Shown one piece after another: positions 45,085 to 54,858 of a stretch of 64,000 nt of DNA. The notes under the pieces were generated by a model. The model ran no database searches. It was not told the origin of the DNA and saw only the letters and a list, made by a program, of their open reading frames with translations. The translations under genes were made by a program, and so were the position numbers. The first letter of the stretch is position 1, and each line of letters starts with the position of its first letter. The DNA comes from Pseudomonas sp. St316. Lineage in GTDB: Bacteria; Pseudomonadota; Gammaproteobacteria; Pseudomonadales; Pseudomonadaceae. The stretch spans positions 3,720,001 through 3,784,000 of the forward strand of contig NZ_AP021901.1 of the NCBI RefSeq assembly GCF_018325905.1, read 5' to 3'.

Positions 45085-46836
45085 ATGGACCCGAACACCC
45101 CGCCATCCCTCTGCCGCGGTGCTAACAGCATGATCGAAATCACCGAAACCTCCATTGCCCAATTGCGCGCTGCGCTGGAGTCGGGCCAGACAACGGCGGT
45201 AGCGCTTGTCCAGGCCTACCTCGCCAGGATCGATGCCTACGACGGCCCCGATACGCCCACAGCCCTCAACGCGGTGGTGGTCCGCAACCCCGATGCATTG
45301 AAGGAGGCCCAGGCCAGCGATGCCCGTCGGGCCAACGGCCAGACCCTGGGGCCGCTTGACGGCATTCCTTATACGGCCAAGGACAGTTACCTGGTCAAGG
45401 GGCTCACTGCCGCTTCCGGCAGCCCGGCGTTCAAGGACCTGGTTGCTTATCGCGATGCGTTCACCATCGAACGGCTTCGCGCCGCCGGGGCGATCTGCCT
45501 GGGTAAGACCAACATGCCGCCCATGGCCAACGGCGGTATGCAGCGCGGGGTGTATGGCCGTGCCGAGAGCCCGTACAACGGCGCCTACCTCACCGCTCCA
45601 TTTGCCTCAGGCTCGTCGAACGGTGCGGGCACGGCAACCGCCGCCAGTTTCGCGGCGTTCGGCCTTGCGGAAGAAACCTGGTCGAGCGGACGCGGTCCGG
45701 CGTCGAACAATGGCTTGTGCGCGTATACGCCGTCGCGCGGCGTGATCTCGGTGCGTGGCAACTGGCCGTTGACGCCGACGATGGACGTCGTCGTGCCCTT
45801 CGCCAGGACCATGGCCGACCTGCTCGAAGTGCTGGACGTGGTGGTCGCCAATGACCCGGACACCCGTGGCGACCTGTGGCGCCTGCAACCCTGGGTGCCG
45901 ATTCCGAGCGTCGACTCGGTTCGTCCAGCCTCGTATCCGAGCCTTGCCAGCCACCCAAGTGCGCTGGCAGGCGTTCGGTTCGGCGTTCCTCGGATGTACA
46001 TCAACGCCGACCCTGAAGCGGGCACCGCCCAAGCGCCCGGCATCGGCGGCCCGACGGGGCAGCGAATCATCACCCGGCCTTCGGTGATCGCCCTCTGGGA
46101 GCAAGCGCGCAAGGCCCTTGAGGCCTGTGGCGCCGAAGTGGTCGAGGTGGATTTCCCCCTGGTGTCCAACTGCGAGGGCGATCGTCCTGGCGCACCCACG
46201 GTGTTCACCCGCGGCCTGGTTTCCAAAGAGTTCCTGCACCATGAGTTGTGGGACCTGTCAGCCTGGGCATTCGATGATTTCCTGCGGGCCAACGGCGATC
46301 CAACGTTGAATCGTCTGGCCGACGTCGACGGACCGAAGATTTTCCCCCACGACCCGGGCACCCTGCCCAACCGAGAGGATGATCTGGCCGCCGGCATGGA
46401 TGAGTACGTGAAGATGGCCCAGCGCGGCATCACGCCGTGGGACCAGATCCCGACCCTGCCCGACGGCCTGCGTGGGCTTGAAGAGACACGTCGAATCGAT
46501 CTGGAGGACTGGATGGAGCGGCTGGGCCTGGACGCGGTGATCTTCCCGACCGTGGCCGATGTCGGGCCGGCGGATGCGGACGTCAACCCGGCATCTGCCG
46601 ATATCGCCTGGAGCAACGGGGTCTGGGTCGCCAACGGCAACCTCGCCATCCGCCATCTGGGCGTGCCCACCGTCACGGTGCCGATGGGCGTCATGGCGGA
46701 CATCGGCATGCCCGTCGGGCTGACGTTTGCAGGCCGCGCCTATGACGATTCGACGTTATTGCGACTGGCTTCGGCGTTTGAATCAATCGGCTCAAAACGC
46801 CTGATCCCGCCGCGGACACCGCCGCTGTCGGCTTGA
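45085..46836 (+). CDS. Amidase-signature family hydrolase
   Basis: 583 residues, soluble. The Ser-cisSer-Lys triad is visible: Lys in GIPYTAKDSY near residue 98, the cis-Ser in FASGSSNGAGTA near 178, and the nucleophile in TWSSGRGPASN near 201. The last replaces the usual DTGGSIR-like loop, so substrate range may differ from common amidases. It should hydrolyse an amide to acid and ammonia. AGGAG lies 10 bases before the ATG at 45085; another ATG is at 45130. It is a single gene, divergent from the T_hemolysin-family operon. Confidence 0.87.
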   Translation: MDPNTPPSLCRGANSMIEITETSIAQLRAALESGQTTAVALVQAYLARIDAYDGPDTPTALNAVVVRNPDALKEAQASDARRANGQTLGPLDGIPYTAKDSYLVKGLTAASGSPAFKDLVAYRDAFTIERLRAAGAICLGKTNMPPMANGGMQRGVYGRAESPYNGAYLTAPFASGSSNGAGTATAASFAAFGLAEETWSSGRGPASNNGLCAYTPSRGVISVRGNWPLTPTMDVVVPFARTMADLLEVLDVVVANDPDTRGDLWRLQPWVPIPSVDSVRPASYPSLASHPSALAGVRFGVPRMYINADPEAGTAQAPGIGGPTGQRIITRPSVIALWEQARKALEACGAEVVEVDFPLVSNCEGDRPGAPTVFTRGLVSKEFLHHELWDLSAWAFDDFLRANGDPTLNRLADVDGPKIFPHDPGTLPNREDDLAAGMDEYVKMAQRGITPWDQIPTLPDGLRGLEETRRIDLEDWMERLGLDAVIFPTVADVGPADADVNPASADIAWSNGVWVANGNLAIRHLGVPTVTVPMGVMADIGMPVGLTFAGRAYDDSTLLRLASAFESIGSKRLIPPRTPPLSA

Positions 46837-46855
46837 TCGTTTAGCGGGTTTGGTC

Positions 46856-46988
46856 TTGGGGCTGCTATGCAGCCCAGCGGGAGCAAGCTCCCTCGCCACA
46901 AAAGCAGCGTTCGACTGCATTTTAGGGCACGGGCGTAACCCCGTGGCGAGGGAGCTTGCTCCCGCTGGACTGCGCAGCAGTCCCGAGA
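46856..46988. repeat. Inverted pair of a second REP-like family
   Basis: cagcgggagcaagctccctc at 46875 recurs in inverted form at about 46943-46968 (ggcgagggagcttgctcccg). The pair is flanked by short hairpins (ggctgctatgcagcc and ggactgcgcagcagtcc). This is a different REP consensus from the gtgggagcgagcttgctcgc type elsewhere in the window. It fills the space between two convergent genes and could act as a bidirectional terminator. Confidence 0.8.
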
Positions 46989-46994
46989 GCGGTT

Positions 46995-47849
46995 CTACAG
47001 CCGGAAATACTGTTGCATGGCACGGGAAAGCAGGTCCACCGCCTCATCGGCGTGTGAAGCCTGGGATCGCATGAACACCACCTCGTGCTCCTCAATGACC
47101 GGCAGGCCTTCGAGGATCTGCATCGCATCTGTCACCCGCGCGCGGTCTATCAGGCTGATCGCCAACCCGGCCTCCACACACGCCTTAACGGCCTGGTTGG
47201 AGGGGCTTTCCAGGACGACTCGGGTCCTGCGGCCGCTTTGCCTGAGGGCCTCCATCATCGCTTGCCGATAAGGACATTGCACCGCATGCACCGCCAGCGG
47301 CAAAGGCTCCATCGAAGCCACCGTCATGTGGACCGGACCGACCCAGACTGGCGTGGTGGAAACCAGCACTTGCCCCTCGGCACTGACCTGCCCCTTCGGC
47401 TGCGCAACGACCGCTGCCTGGAGCTTGCCGCGCAGGACCTGGTCACGTAGCGCATAGCTGGGCGCGGTCTTGAGTTCCAGCACCACGTTGGGCCACGCGG
47501 CGGCGAAGGTCGGGAGGATGTCGCGAATGACATGTTCGGCGTATTCGTCCGGCACCCCCAGCGTGATGCGTCCCGCCAGCCGGGTTCCGTGCAGATCGGC
47601 CAGTACCCGGTCATGGGTGCTCAGCAGCTCCGTCGTCGCCACGAGCAGACGCTTGCCCAATGCGGTGAGGGATACCGATTGATTGTCCCGGTTGAGCAAA
47701 CGCCCGCCAGCGACCGCTTCCAGGCGCTGGATATGCACACTGACCGCCGCCGGGCTTTTGTGCAGTTGTTCTGCCGCCGCACTGAATTTGCCGATCCGCG
47801 CCACCGCATGAAACGTACGTATCAAGTCAATATCGAGTATGGCCGTCAT
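46995..47849 (-). CDS. LysR-family transcriptional regulator
   Basis: 284 residues. The N-terminal winged helix (about 5-64) has IRTFHAVARIGKFSAAAEQLHKS and AVSVHIQRLE, followed by a substrate-binding domain of two Rossmann-like lobes to the C-terminus. It is divergently transcribed from the EamA transporter gene at 47924 with about 70 bases between, the usual arrangement for a LysR regulator and its target. The likely target is export of an amino acid or related metabolite by that transporter. Confidence 0.9.
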   Translation of the reverse strand: MTAILDIDLIRTFHAVARIGKFSAAAEQLHKSPAAVSVHIQRLEAVAGGRLLNRDNQSVSLTALGKRLLVATTELLSTHDRVLADLHGTRLAGRITLGVPDEYAEHVIRDILPTFAAAWPNVVLELKTAPSYALRDQVLRGKLQAAVVAQPKGQVSAEGQVLVSTTPVWVGPVHMTVASMEPLPLAVHAVQCPYRQAMMEALRQSGRRTRVVLESPSNQAVKACVEAGLAISLIDRARVTDAMQILEGLPVIEEHEVVFMRSQASHADEAVDLLSRAMQQYFRL

Positions 47850-47923
47850 GATTCAATCTTCGTGAAGTATTGATGCATTACATTTTGATTTATTAGATTA
47901 CGCGGGTTTCGTAGCCTGTGGTC

Positions 47924-48880
47924 ATGAACCCGACTAAATCGATGAACTGCACTTCACTGCCCAAGCCCGACGGGTACTGGCTAATTCCATTGCCATTGCT
48001 CGAGGCGGCGTTGCTGCTGACGTGGAGCTCCGGCTTCGTCGGCGCGCGCTTTTCCATGGATTACGCGCCAGCATGGCTGGTGGTGTTCTGGCGTTGCGTC
48101 GTGGTCACGCTCGTCCTGTTGCCCTTCGTCGCCAGACAGCTGCGCCGAACCTCGCCCGTCGTGTTGTTGAAAAATGCCGGCATCGGCCTTCTGGCAATGG
48201 CGGGCTACCTGGCCGGTATCACCCAAGGCATTGCCCTGGGGGTGCCGGCGGGCCTGGCCGCGCTTGTCGCTGACCTGCTGCCGATGGGCCTGGCGCTGTT
48301 GGCTGCGGGTGTACTCAAGCAACGACTGGCCTGGCAGGTCTGGGCCGGGCTGCTCATCGGCCTGCTCGGCGTCATGCTGGTCACTCAAGGCGCGCTGGCG
48401 TGGGGCAACGCGCCCTGGTGGGCCTATAGCCTGCCGCTGCTTGGCATGCTCTCGCTCGCCGTCGCGACCCTGTGGCAGAAATATCTACCCGGCGCGCAAT
48501 CACTGGGCCTGCTGCCTAACCTGTGGCTGCAATGCTGCGTTTCGGGCCTGGCCTTCGCCTTGGTCGGAGCCGCCCGTGGCAGCCTGGCCCCGATACCCAG
48601 CACAGGCTTTGTACTGAGCGTCTTATGGACCGCGGGCCTGTCGACGATGGGCGGCTATGGACTCTACTGGCTGTGCCTGCGCCGCGCGACCGCCACCCGG
48701 GTCGCCAGCGTCCTGTACCTCAGCCCGCCCATTACGATGCTCTGGGCCTGGGCCATGTTCAACGAACCGCTTTCATGGCCGATGGTGTCGGGCATGGCGG
48801 TCTCCGGGATTGGCATCTGGCTGGTCGTCGGCACCGAAGCCCGGCAGGCCAGGCGCCAAGCGTCTGAGCTGGAGCGCTAA
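47924..48880 (+). CDS. EamA/DMT-family transporter
   Basis: About 318 residues with ten hydrophobic segments in two EamA repeats. WSSGFVGARF in the first helix and AVATLWQKY at the start of the second repeat are typical of DMT exporters; YLSPPITMLWAWAMFNEPLS near the C-terminus is the conserved EamA ending. A short hydrophilic tail with Arg residues follows. The ATG at 47924 is preferred over an upstream GTG at 47918. Substrates of the family are amino acids and other metabolites; none can be named here. It is divergent from a LysR gene. Confidence 0.88.
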   Translation: MNPTKSMNCTSLPKPDGYWLIPLPLLEAALLLTWSSGFVGARFSMDYAPAWLVVFWRCVVVTLVLLPFVARQLRRTSPVVLLKNAGIGLLAMAGYLAGITQGIALGVPAGLAALVADLLPMGLALLAAGVLKQRLAWQVWAGLLIGLLGVMLVTQGALAWGNAPWWAYSLPLLGMLSLAVATLWQKYLPGAQSLGLLPNLWLQCCVSGLAFALVGAARGSLAPIPSTGFVLSVLWTAGLSTMGGYGLYWLCLRRATATRVASVLYLSPPITMLWAWAMFNEPLSWPMVSGMAVSGIGIWLVVGTEARQARRQASELER

Positions 48881-48971
48881 CCGCCCGGACTTGGCAGCGC
48901 GATGATTGCTGTGGCAGCGTAGGCTGGAATTTCAAACAACCCTCACGCCCACAGGCGAAACGGTAGCCATC

Positions 48972-49370
48972 ATGATCTCGCATGTTTTTCTAGGTATCGC
49001 CGATTTTGATCGCGCCTTCGTGTTCTATTCAAAGGTCATGGCCGAGCTGGGCCTTGCATTGAAGTTTAGCGACGCCCACAAAGGCTGGGCTGGCTGGATT
49101 GCCGAGCATTCGCCTCGCCCGATCTTCGTGATTGGAAAACCCTTTGACGGCAAGGCGAACGAACCCGGCAACGGACAAATGGTGGCTCTGCTTGCACCCA
49201 GCCGGGAATCCGTCAGGACCAGCTACGCGACAGCGCTGGCACTGGGCGGGACGTGTGAGGGAGAACCCGGTTTGAGACCCCACTACCACCCCGACTATTA
49301 CGGCGCCTACTTTCGGGATCTCGATGGCAACAAGCTTTGCGTCTGCTGCCATGATTCGGTGTCGACTTAG
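48972..49370 (+). CDS. VOC (glyoxalase/bleomycin-resistance) fold protein
   Basis: 132 residues from the ATG at 48972. HVFLGIADFDRAFVFYSKVM is the classical start of a VOC domain and GAYFRDLDGNKLCVCCH its classical end, with a metal-ligand His near the start and an acidic position near the end. VOC proteins form dimers and catalyse isomerisation, ring opening or resistance reactions. No substrate can be deduced. The ribosome-binding site is weak. It is followed by a REPIN array. Confidence 0.85.
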   Translation: MISHVFLGIADFDRAFVFYSKVMAELGLALKFSDAHKGWAGWIAEHSPRPIFVIGKPFDGKANEPGNGQMVALLAPSRESVRTSYATALALGGTCEGEPGLRPHYHPDYYGAYFRDLDGNKLCVCCHDSVST

Positions 49371-49406
49371 TCGTGGTGTTCACAGCATCTGCAAACGACA
49401 CAAAAA

Positions 49407-49905
49407 CCTGTGGGAGCGAGCTTGCTCGCGATGACGTCGACACAGCCAACATCATCCGCAAACTGACCCACCGCTATCGCGAGCAAGCTCGCTCCCACAG
49501 TGGATTGCGGGTGTTCACTGCATCTGAACCCAACACAGAAACCTGTGGGAGCGAGCCTGCTCGCGAAGGCGTCGGCACAGCCAGCATCACCGCAAACTGA
49601 CCCACCGCTATCGCGAGCAAGCTCGCTCCCACAGTGGATTTGCGGGTGTTCACTGCATCTGAACCCAACACAGAAACCTGTGGGAGCGAGCCTGCTCGCG
49701 ATGACGTCGGAACAGCCAACATCACCCGCAAACTGACCCACAGCTATCGCGAGCAAGCTCGCTCCCACAGTGGATTGCGGGTGTTCACTGCATCTGAACC
49801 CAACCCAAAACCCTGTTGGAGCGAGCCTGCTCGCGAAGGCGTCGGCACAGCCAGCATCACCGCAAACTGACCCACCGCTATCGCGAGCAAGCTCGCTCCC
49901 ACAGG
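49407..49905. repeat. Tandem REPIN array, unit about 135 bp, about four copies
   Basis: REP palindromes of the tgggagcgagcttgctcgcg type occur alternately in both orientations eight times. The unit also includes spacers with ctgacccaccgctatcgc and gtgttcactgcatctgaacc, and repeats with a period of about 135 bases. Spacers differ slightly between units (gatgacgtcgg versus gaaggcgtcgg), so the copies are not all recent. The array lies between the VOC gene and the convergent redox fusion gene. Confidence 0.92.
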
Positions 49906-49908
49906 CCC

Positions 49909-51963
49909 CTAAACCTCAAGCACCAGCGGCTCGCTTCCTTGGGCCGGCACCGCGCAACAGATCAGCACTTCACCTTCGCCAACCGGTTCGGCCGGCAAGC
50001 TCAGGTAATGCACCTGACCGCGGCTCAAGCGGGTTTTGCAGGTGCCGCAGGAACCGCCACGGCAACTGAATTCCGGGTTCAGGCCGCGCGCTTCCGCCAG
50101 TTCCAGCAGCGTCCCACTGCCCGGTTCCCAACGTGCCTCCTTGCCGGAACTGGCGAACAAGACCTTCACCGCTTCGCTTGCGGCCGGTACTTGCCCTGGC
50201 GCCGGCATGCTGACTTCGAGATCCCTCACAAGCGTCGAGGGACCGAAGGTTTCCGCGTGGATGCGATCATCAGGGATGCGCAGTTTGCGCAGGCCGTCGT
50301 ACAGCGCCTGGGTAAAGCTGCCCGGCCCGCACAAATAGAAGTCGTAGTCGTTGAGCGGCAGCAGTTTCTTGAGCAGTTCCACATCGATCCTGCCGGCCAG
50401 GTCATAGCCCTCAGCGTCCCCCGCCTCAGTGGGCGGCTGGCTGACCATGCGCAGGACCTGCAGCTTGTCGCCGGCACGGGCGGCCAGTTCGTCGATTTCA
50501 TCGCGAAAAGCCAGGTCGGCCACCGAGCGGGCGCTTTGCACCAGCCAGACCGGGCGCATGCGGCTGATGCGTTGGCCCTGGTAAACCACCTCGCGCAACA
50601 TCGACAACAACGGTGTGATGCCCACGCCCGCGGCGAGCAAGACCAACGGACGCCGCTCGGTGGCCTGGACGGTGAAATGGCCCTGGGGCGCTCGCGCCTC
50701 AATCTCGTGCAGCGCCTGCACCTGATCATGCAGGTGGGATGACACCGAACCATCGCGCTTGACACTGATGCGCAAAAAATCATCCGACGGCGCACTGGAT
50801 ACGCTATAGGTCCGGATCGATGGGGCTTTCTGCCCCTCCAACAAGATCCGCACCGGCAAATGTTGCCCGGCTTCAAACCGGGGCAACCCCAAGCCATCGC
50901 TCGCCTGCAAGTAGAACGAGCGAATGTTGTGGCTCTCATCCACCACCCGCGCGACCCGCAATGCACGCCAGCGGCTACGCAGCGCCTCGGCCTGCAAGCG
51001 CTCGGTGGCCTGCTCCCAGCTGCCGGTCATCATTGAGTTGGGCGAGTCGCCTTCGGCCTGGTCCTTCCAACGCAGGGCAATGGCCGCCGGGCGATAAACG
51101 ATGCGTTGCGGGGTAAAGCGCAACAGCCGCTCGGCGCCCTGGAACGCACTGATCTCGGGGTCATCCAGCAGCACTTGTGCCGAGCCACTCATTTGCAGCA
51201 GATCGCCCGTCTGGAAATCGACGAACACCAGCCCGGCCCGAGGATTGAGCAGGATGTTGCCCAGCGTGTTGAAGAACAGGTTACCGGAAAAGTCCGGGAT
51301 GGTCAGCGACCCGTCCTCGTCCACGCGCACGAACCCTGGCTTGCCACCACGGTGAGAAGCATCCACCTGCCGCTCGCCATCGCGCACCACGTAGGTGGCG
51401 ATATAGAACGAATCGGCGGCCGTCACCAGACGCCGCACCAGCGGGTCGGACACGGTCAGTTGACGCGCTGCAACGGCCTGCGCGTCGACAAAGTGGTACT
51501 GGCGCAGGTTGATGTAGCGGGGGCAGTTGCCATACGCCTGGCTCACTGAAATCTCGAGCCCCGGGTCGAGCTGACGACGCACGACACCGTTCATGCGGTT
51601 GCGCCTGCGGGTGTGCAACTCGATCCCCAGCATCCCGATGGCATCCCCCTCGCCCATGCCTTCCTGGGCCGGATCATTGGGCTCAGGCTCAAGGTTGATG
51701 TGAAGGGTCTGCGGCTCGGGCGAGCTCATGAAGCCCGGTTGCCCCGCGCGCAGGGTCGCCCAGACGTCGCCTTGCCGGTCCACCGCTCCCAGCACCACGA
51801 AAGGCAGTTGGGCGTAAAACGCTCGATGCTGGTCCGGCATCCAGGTGCGCGCCAGTTGCCGCTGACCGACACTGGCCATCATGTCGACTGCCCCGACGGA
51901 GCGCTGCAAGGCCAGCTCTCCTTCGTGCCAGGGCGAATTTTTTGCTTGCAAGGCTTCGTCCAT
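49909..51963 (-). CDS. Split-barrel flavoprotein / FNR reductase / [2Fe-2S] ferredoxin fusion
   Basis: 684 residues, soluble. The N-terminal half (about 1-330) is a pyridoxamine-phosphate-oxidase-like FMN split barrel. The middle (about 340-570) is an FNR-type reductase with IRTYSVSSAPSDDFLRISVKR for FAD and LLAAGVGITPLLSMLR for NAD(P). The C-terminus is a plant-type ferredoxin with CRGGSCGTC and a fourth Cys in LICCAVP. It should move electrons from NAD(P)H through FAD and the iron-sulfur centre to FMN or a partner protein. Homologues are often annotated as FAD-binding oxidoreductases; the physiological substrate is unknown. AGGAG precedes the ATG. Confidence 0.88.
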   Translation of the reverse strand: MDEALQAKNSPWHEGELALQRSVGAVDMMASVGQRQLARTWMPDQHRAFYAQLPFVVLGAVDRQGDVWATLRAGQPGFMSSPEPQTLHINLEPEPNDPAQEGMGEGDAIGMLGIELHTRRRNRMNGVVRRQLDPGLEISVSQAYGNCPRYINLRQYHFVDAQAVAARQLTVSDPLVRRLVTAADSFYIATYVVRDGERQVDASHRGGKPGFVRVDEDGSLTIPDFSGNLFFNTLGNILLNPRAGLVFVDFQTGDLLQMSGSAQVLLDDPEISAFQGAERLLRFTPQRIVYRPAAIALRWKDQAEGDSPNSMMTGSWEQATERLQAEALRSRWRALRVARVVDESHNIRSFYLQASDGLGLPRFEAGQHLPVRILLEGQKAPSIRTYSVSSAPSDDFLRISVKRDGSVSSHLHDQVQALHEIEARAPQGHFTVQATERRPLVLLAAGVGITPLLSMLREVVYQGQRISRMRPVWLVQSARSVADLAFRDEIDELAARAGDKLQVLRMVSQPPTEAGDAEGYDLAGRIDVELLKKLLPLNDYDFYLCGPGSFTQALYDGLRKLRIPDDRIHAETFGPSTLVRDLEVSMPAPGQVPAASEAVKVLFASSGKEARWEPGSGTLLELAEARGLNPEFSCRGGSCGTCKTRLSRGQVHYLSLPAEPVGEGEVLICCAVPAQGSEPLVLEV

Positions 51964-52194
51964 CAGCTACTCCTCGCGCTCGCAGCATGAACGCCTGCGC
52001 CAGTGCGCTACGGTTGGGGATTGTGCGCCATCGTTTGCACGGCTGTGCAAGTGGCTGGGGTTATCTTCTGCCCAAAGCGGCGGCGCAGGAATACGCACAA
52101 ACTGCAATCCACCGTTTCATAAAATGGAATGGTGCAAGCACAAGGCTCATGAGTGCGGCGTGCTCGTTGATGCCTGGCACGGCCCGAACAGAGG

Positions 52195-53808
52195 TCAGGT
52201 CCTGACGCCGGCAAAGTTCTTGGTCAACTCGAGCAAGGTCGCCCGCAACTCCGGAGGCCGCACAGGCTTGGCCAGGATCGAAATGTTCATGTGGTGCAGC
52301 GCATGGCGGATTCTTTCGATTTCATGGCCGGTCATGATCATGGCGGGGACTTCCCAGCCCCGTTGCTCGCGAATCGCGGCGATGCATTCGGAACCGGAGA
52401 CCTTCGTGCCCAAGTCGAAGTCAGCAATGATGATGTCGCAATCACTGGTCACGCCCACTCCGTCGCTGTGGGTTTCCACTTCGCACCCCCACTTCTCCAA
52501 TAGCGCGGATGTCGCCATCAGCACGTTGGCGTCATCCTCTACCAGGCACACACGCAGCCCTTGCAAACGGCTATGGGTGGACACCGGCCTGTTCACCATA
52601 GTCCTTGGCGCGACTGTTTCCAGTCCCTGGATCATGGCGCGCGTGCCCTTGCCGAGCCGGGAGTCCAGCTGGATGTCGAGATTGATCAGGTGGCTGATGC
52701 GCTTGACGATGGACAACCCCAGGCCCAGCCCCTCGACGTCCTTGTCACGAACGTGGCGCACCCGATAAAACTCCTTGAACACCTCGGGCAGGTGTTCGGC
52801 GGCAATGCCCCGGCCCTTGTCGTAGATGACGATGGCCAGCTCGCTGCCTTTTGGCCGCACGCCGATCAACACCGGTTGGCCAGGGGCATATTTGAGCGTG
52901 TTGGAGACCAGGTTTTGCACCATGGTCGCCAACAGGCCCGCGTTGACATTGACCCAATGCCGGCAAGGCCGCAGGCGCAACTCGACACCGGCCCAGCGGG
53001 CCGCTTCGGTGTTCTGCTTGACCACATCTTGCAGCAACGCGCCCAGGTGTACGGGTTCGGCCTGCGGTTCAAGCTGTCCGTTATCGAGGGTGTAGATATC
53101 GAGGATCGAACGAAACAGCTGCGACACGATGTGCAACGAGCGGTCGATGTTGTCCACCAACCGCAACTCTTCCTGGCCCAACCGGGCATCGCGCAGGCAG
53201 GCGGTGAACAAGCCGATCGAGTGAATCGGCTGGCGCAAGTCATGGCTGGCCTGGGCCAGGAAGCGGGATTTCTCCTGGTTCGCGGCAATCGCCTCCTGCG
53301 AAGCGATGCGGGTTCGGGTCAGCAGGATATGCGCATAGGCGGGCACCACGATGGTGGTGACGATCAGCATCAGAAACACGTAGGGCTGGCCACGCCAGAA
53401 CGGCGTAAGCAGGAAAATTACCACCAAGGTGGCGAGGGCGATCAACGTCGCGGCAGCCAGGTAGCGCGAGCCGAAGCGCATGCCATTGCCCAACGTGACC
53501 CAGAGCAATGCGGCGTACACCGGAAGCAAGCCCTCCCCACCCACGATCAAGGCGAAGGCGAGGCTTGCATAGTCGAGGGTCATGGCAAAAAGACGACGCA
53601 GGATGAAGTGCCCGGGCCAGCGCTTGATCGCCATCCGCAGCGGGACCGCGACGCCGAAGAAAAAGGCCATGTACCACAGGATCGGGACATAGGTTTCGAA
53701 GTCACTGGCCAGGCAGGCCACCACAATGATGTAGAGCGCAGTACAGGCCCCGACCGTCAATCTCAAGGTAGCCTGATCAAGCTCGCTATTCTTTTCCGTC
53801 ATAGTCAC
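52195..53808 (-). CDS. Membrane hybrid histidine kinase
   Basis: 537 residues. The N-terminal part (about 20-165) has five or six transmembrane helices without a large periplasmic loop, containing IKRWPGHFILRR between helices. The kinase core has QASHDLRQPIHS with the phospho-His at 189, the N-box NLVSNTLKYAP, and GLGLGLSIVKR. A C-terminal receiver (about 415-530) has VCLVEDDANV and an Asp in IIIADFDLG. It is divergent from a LuxR-type regulator gene at 53906, its likely partner. The start may be GTG 53808 or ATG 53802. A decayed, inverted second copy lies at 55565-56140. Confidence 0.9.
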   Translation of the reverse strand: MTMTEKNSELDQATLRLTVGACTALYIIVVACLASDFETYVPILWYMAFFFGVAVPLRMAIKRWPGHFILRRLFAMTLDYASLAFALIVGGEGLLPVYAALLWVTLGNGMRFGSRYLAAATLIALATLVVIFLLTPFWRGQPYVFLMLIVTTIVVPAYAHILLTRTRIASQEAIAANQEKSRFLAQASHDLRQPIHSIGLFTACLRDARLGQEELRLVDNIDRSLHIVSQLFRSILDIYTLDNGQLEPQAEPVHLGALLQDVVKQNTEAARWAGVELRLRPCRHWVNVNAGLLATMVQNLVSNTLKYAPGQPVLIGVRPKGSELAIVIYDKGRGIAAEHLPEVFKEFYRVRHVRDKDVEGLGLGLSIVKRISHLINLDIQLDSRLGKGTRAMIQGLETVAPRTMVNRPVSTHSRLQGLRVCLVEDDANVLMATSALLEKWGCEVETHSDGVGVTSDCDIIIADFDLGTKVSGSECIAAIREQRGWEVPAMIMTGHEIERIRHALHHMNISILAKPVRPPELRATLLELTKNFAGVRT

Positions 53809-53905
53809 TGGATTATTCCGACATGAAAGGTTGTTTCAAACTTGAAACCCAAAGGGGCAGTTTAGGTTACGATTCGTGAACGGGAAGACCAGAAGGATCT
53901 GAGGC

Positions 53906-54544
53906 ATGACGTGCAGAGTAATTGTGGCAGATGACCATCCTTTGTTTCGCGAAGGTATGCTGAGGACCATTGAACGACTTATACCGACAGCCTCCATAGA
54001 ACAGGCTGGAAATCTGGACGAAGTATTGGCGCTGGCACGTTCCGGAATGGAAGTGGACTCCCTGATACTCGACTTGCGCTTTCCCGGGATCAAATCGTTG
54101 CAAGTAATCGGCCAGTTACGCAGCGAGTTCAAACGCACCTCGATCATTGTGGTTTCAATGGTGGATGATGTCGATGTTATTTCCCAAGTGATGGCGCTGG
54201 GTGCCGACGGATTCATCGGCAAGAATATCGATCCCGCCGGTATTGCCGACGCCATCATGGCAATACGCGAAGGCGAAGTGGTGGTGAAGTATCAAGCCGA
54301 AAACGCGATCCTGGACGATGCCCTTTCCCAACTGACCGCGCGCCAACGGCAAGTGCTTGGCTTGATCGCCGCCGGCAAGACCAACAAGGAGATTGCCCGG
54401 GACCTGGGTATTTCCCCGTTCACGGTGCGCATCCATGTCTCAAGCTTGCTCAAATGCCTGGGTGTGCCCACACGTGCGGCGGCTGCGGCGCAATACTCCA
54501 ACTTCCCAGGCAATGGCGGATGGTCGGGAAAACAAGACGATTGA
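53906..54544 (+). CDS. NarL/FixJ-family response regulator (LuxR HTH)
   Basis: 212 residues. The receiver has [12 protein letters not shown], the phospho-acceptor D56 in [10 protein letters not shown], and the usual switch positions. The C-terminal LuxR helix-turn-helix has [28 protein letters not shown] and [20 protein letters not shown] lies directly before the ATG. It is divergent from the hybrid kinase at 52195, separated by 97 bases, so the two probably form a two-component pair with shared promoter control. Confidence 0.92.
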   Translation: MTCRVIVADDHPLFREGMLRTIERLIPTASIEQAGNLDEVLALARSGMEVDSLILDLRFPGIKSLQVIGQLRSEFKRTSIIVVSMVDDVDVISQVMALGADGFIGKNIDPAGIADAIMAIREGEVVVKYQAENAILDDALSQLTARQRQVLGLIAAGKTNKEIARDLGISPFTVRIHVSSLLKCLGVPTRAAAAAQYSNFPGNGGWSGKQDD

Positions 54545-54858
54545 ATGTATAAGCGTCGCGAATATTCATTGAGCGTTATCCTTTGTGCCCGCCGCCAAGG
54601 CCATAGCACACTTGTACTATAGCGTTGTCCAGTACTCTCCCCCTAAGCTGTGGACGCTGCATAAAAAGGCTGTTCCAGCAGCCAAACACAAGAAAGCCAA
54701 CATGCCATGCGCCGTGCAGTATCACTGTGCCTATTGAAACATTATGGCGTGCGAAGCCTATGGATCTAATCAATCGATAGGCGACGCAATGCTGGGTCAA
54801 CTTCACCGTCTGCCGGTTGAAATGGAATGGTCCTGACATTAACTCAAGGTAAGTCATC
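54545..54858. other. Gene-free region before the lipoprotein gene
   Basis: About 310 bases. No coding sequence or clear terminator hairpin is visible. The part next to 54859 has AAGGT before the ATG of the lipoprotein gene and presumably holds its promoter. I see nothing else. Confidence 0.4.

Noticed and set aside
45585..46709. A minus-strand open frame of 374 codons
   Set aside because: It is antisense to the amidase gene and Ser/Arg-rich, as expected for a shadow frame.
49407..49905. A possible CRISPR array, because of regular repeats and spacers
   Set aside because: The period is about 135 bases, the spacers are themselves repeated, and the repeats are REP palindromes; there are no cas genes.
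49367..50069. Open frames on both strands over the second REPIN array
   Set aside because: They also translate REP sequence (repeats of SELARD and RASSLPQ) and are not genes.
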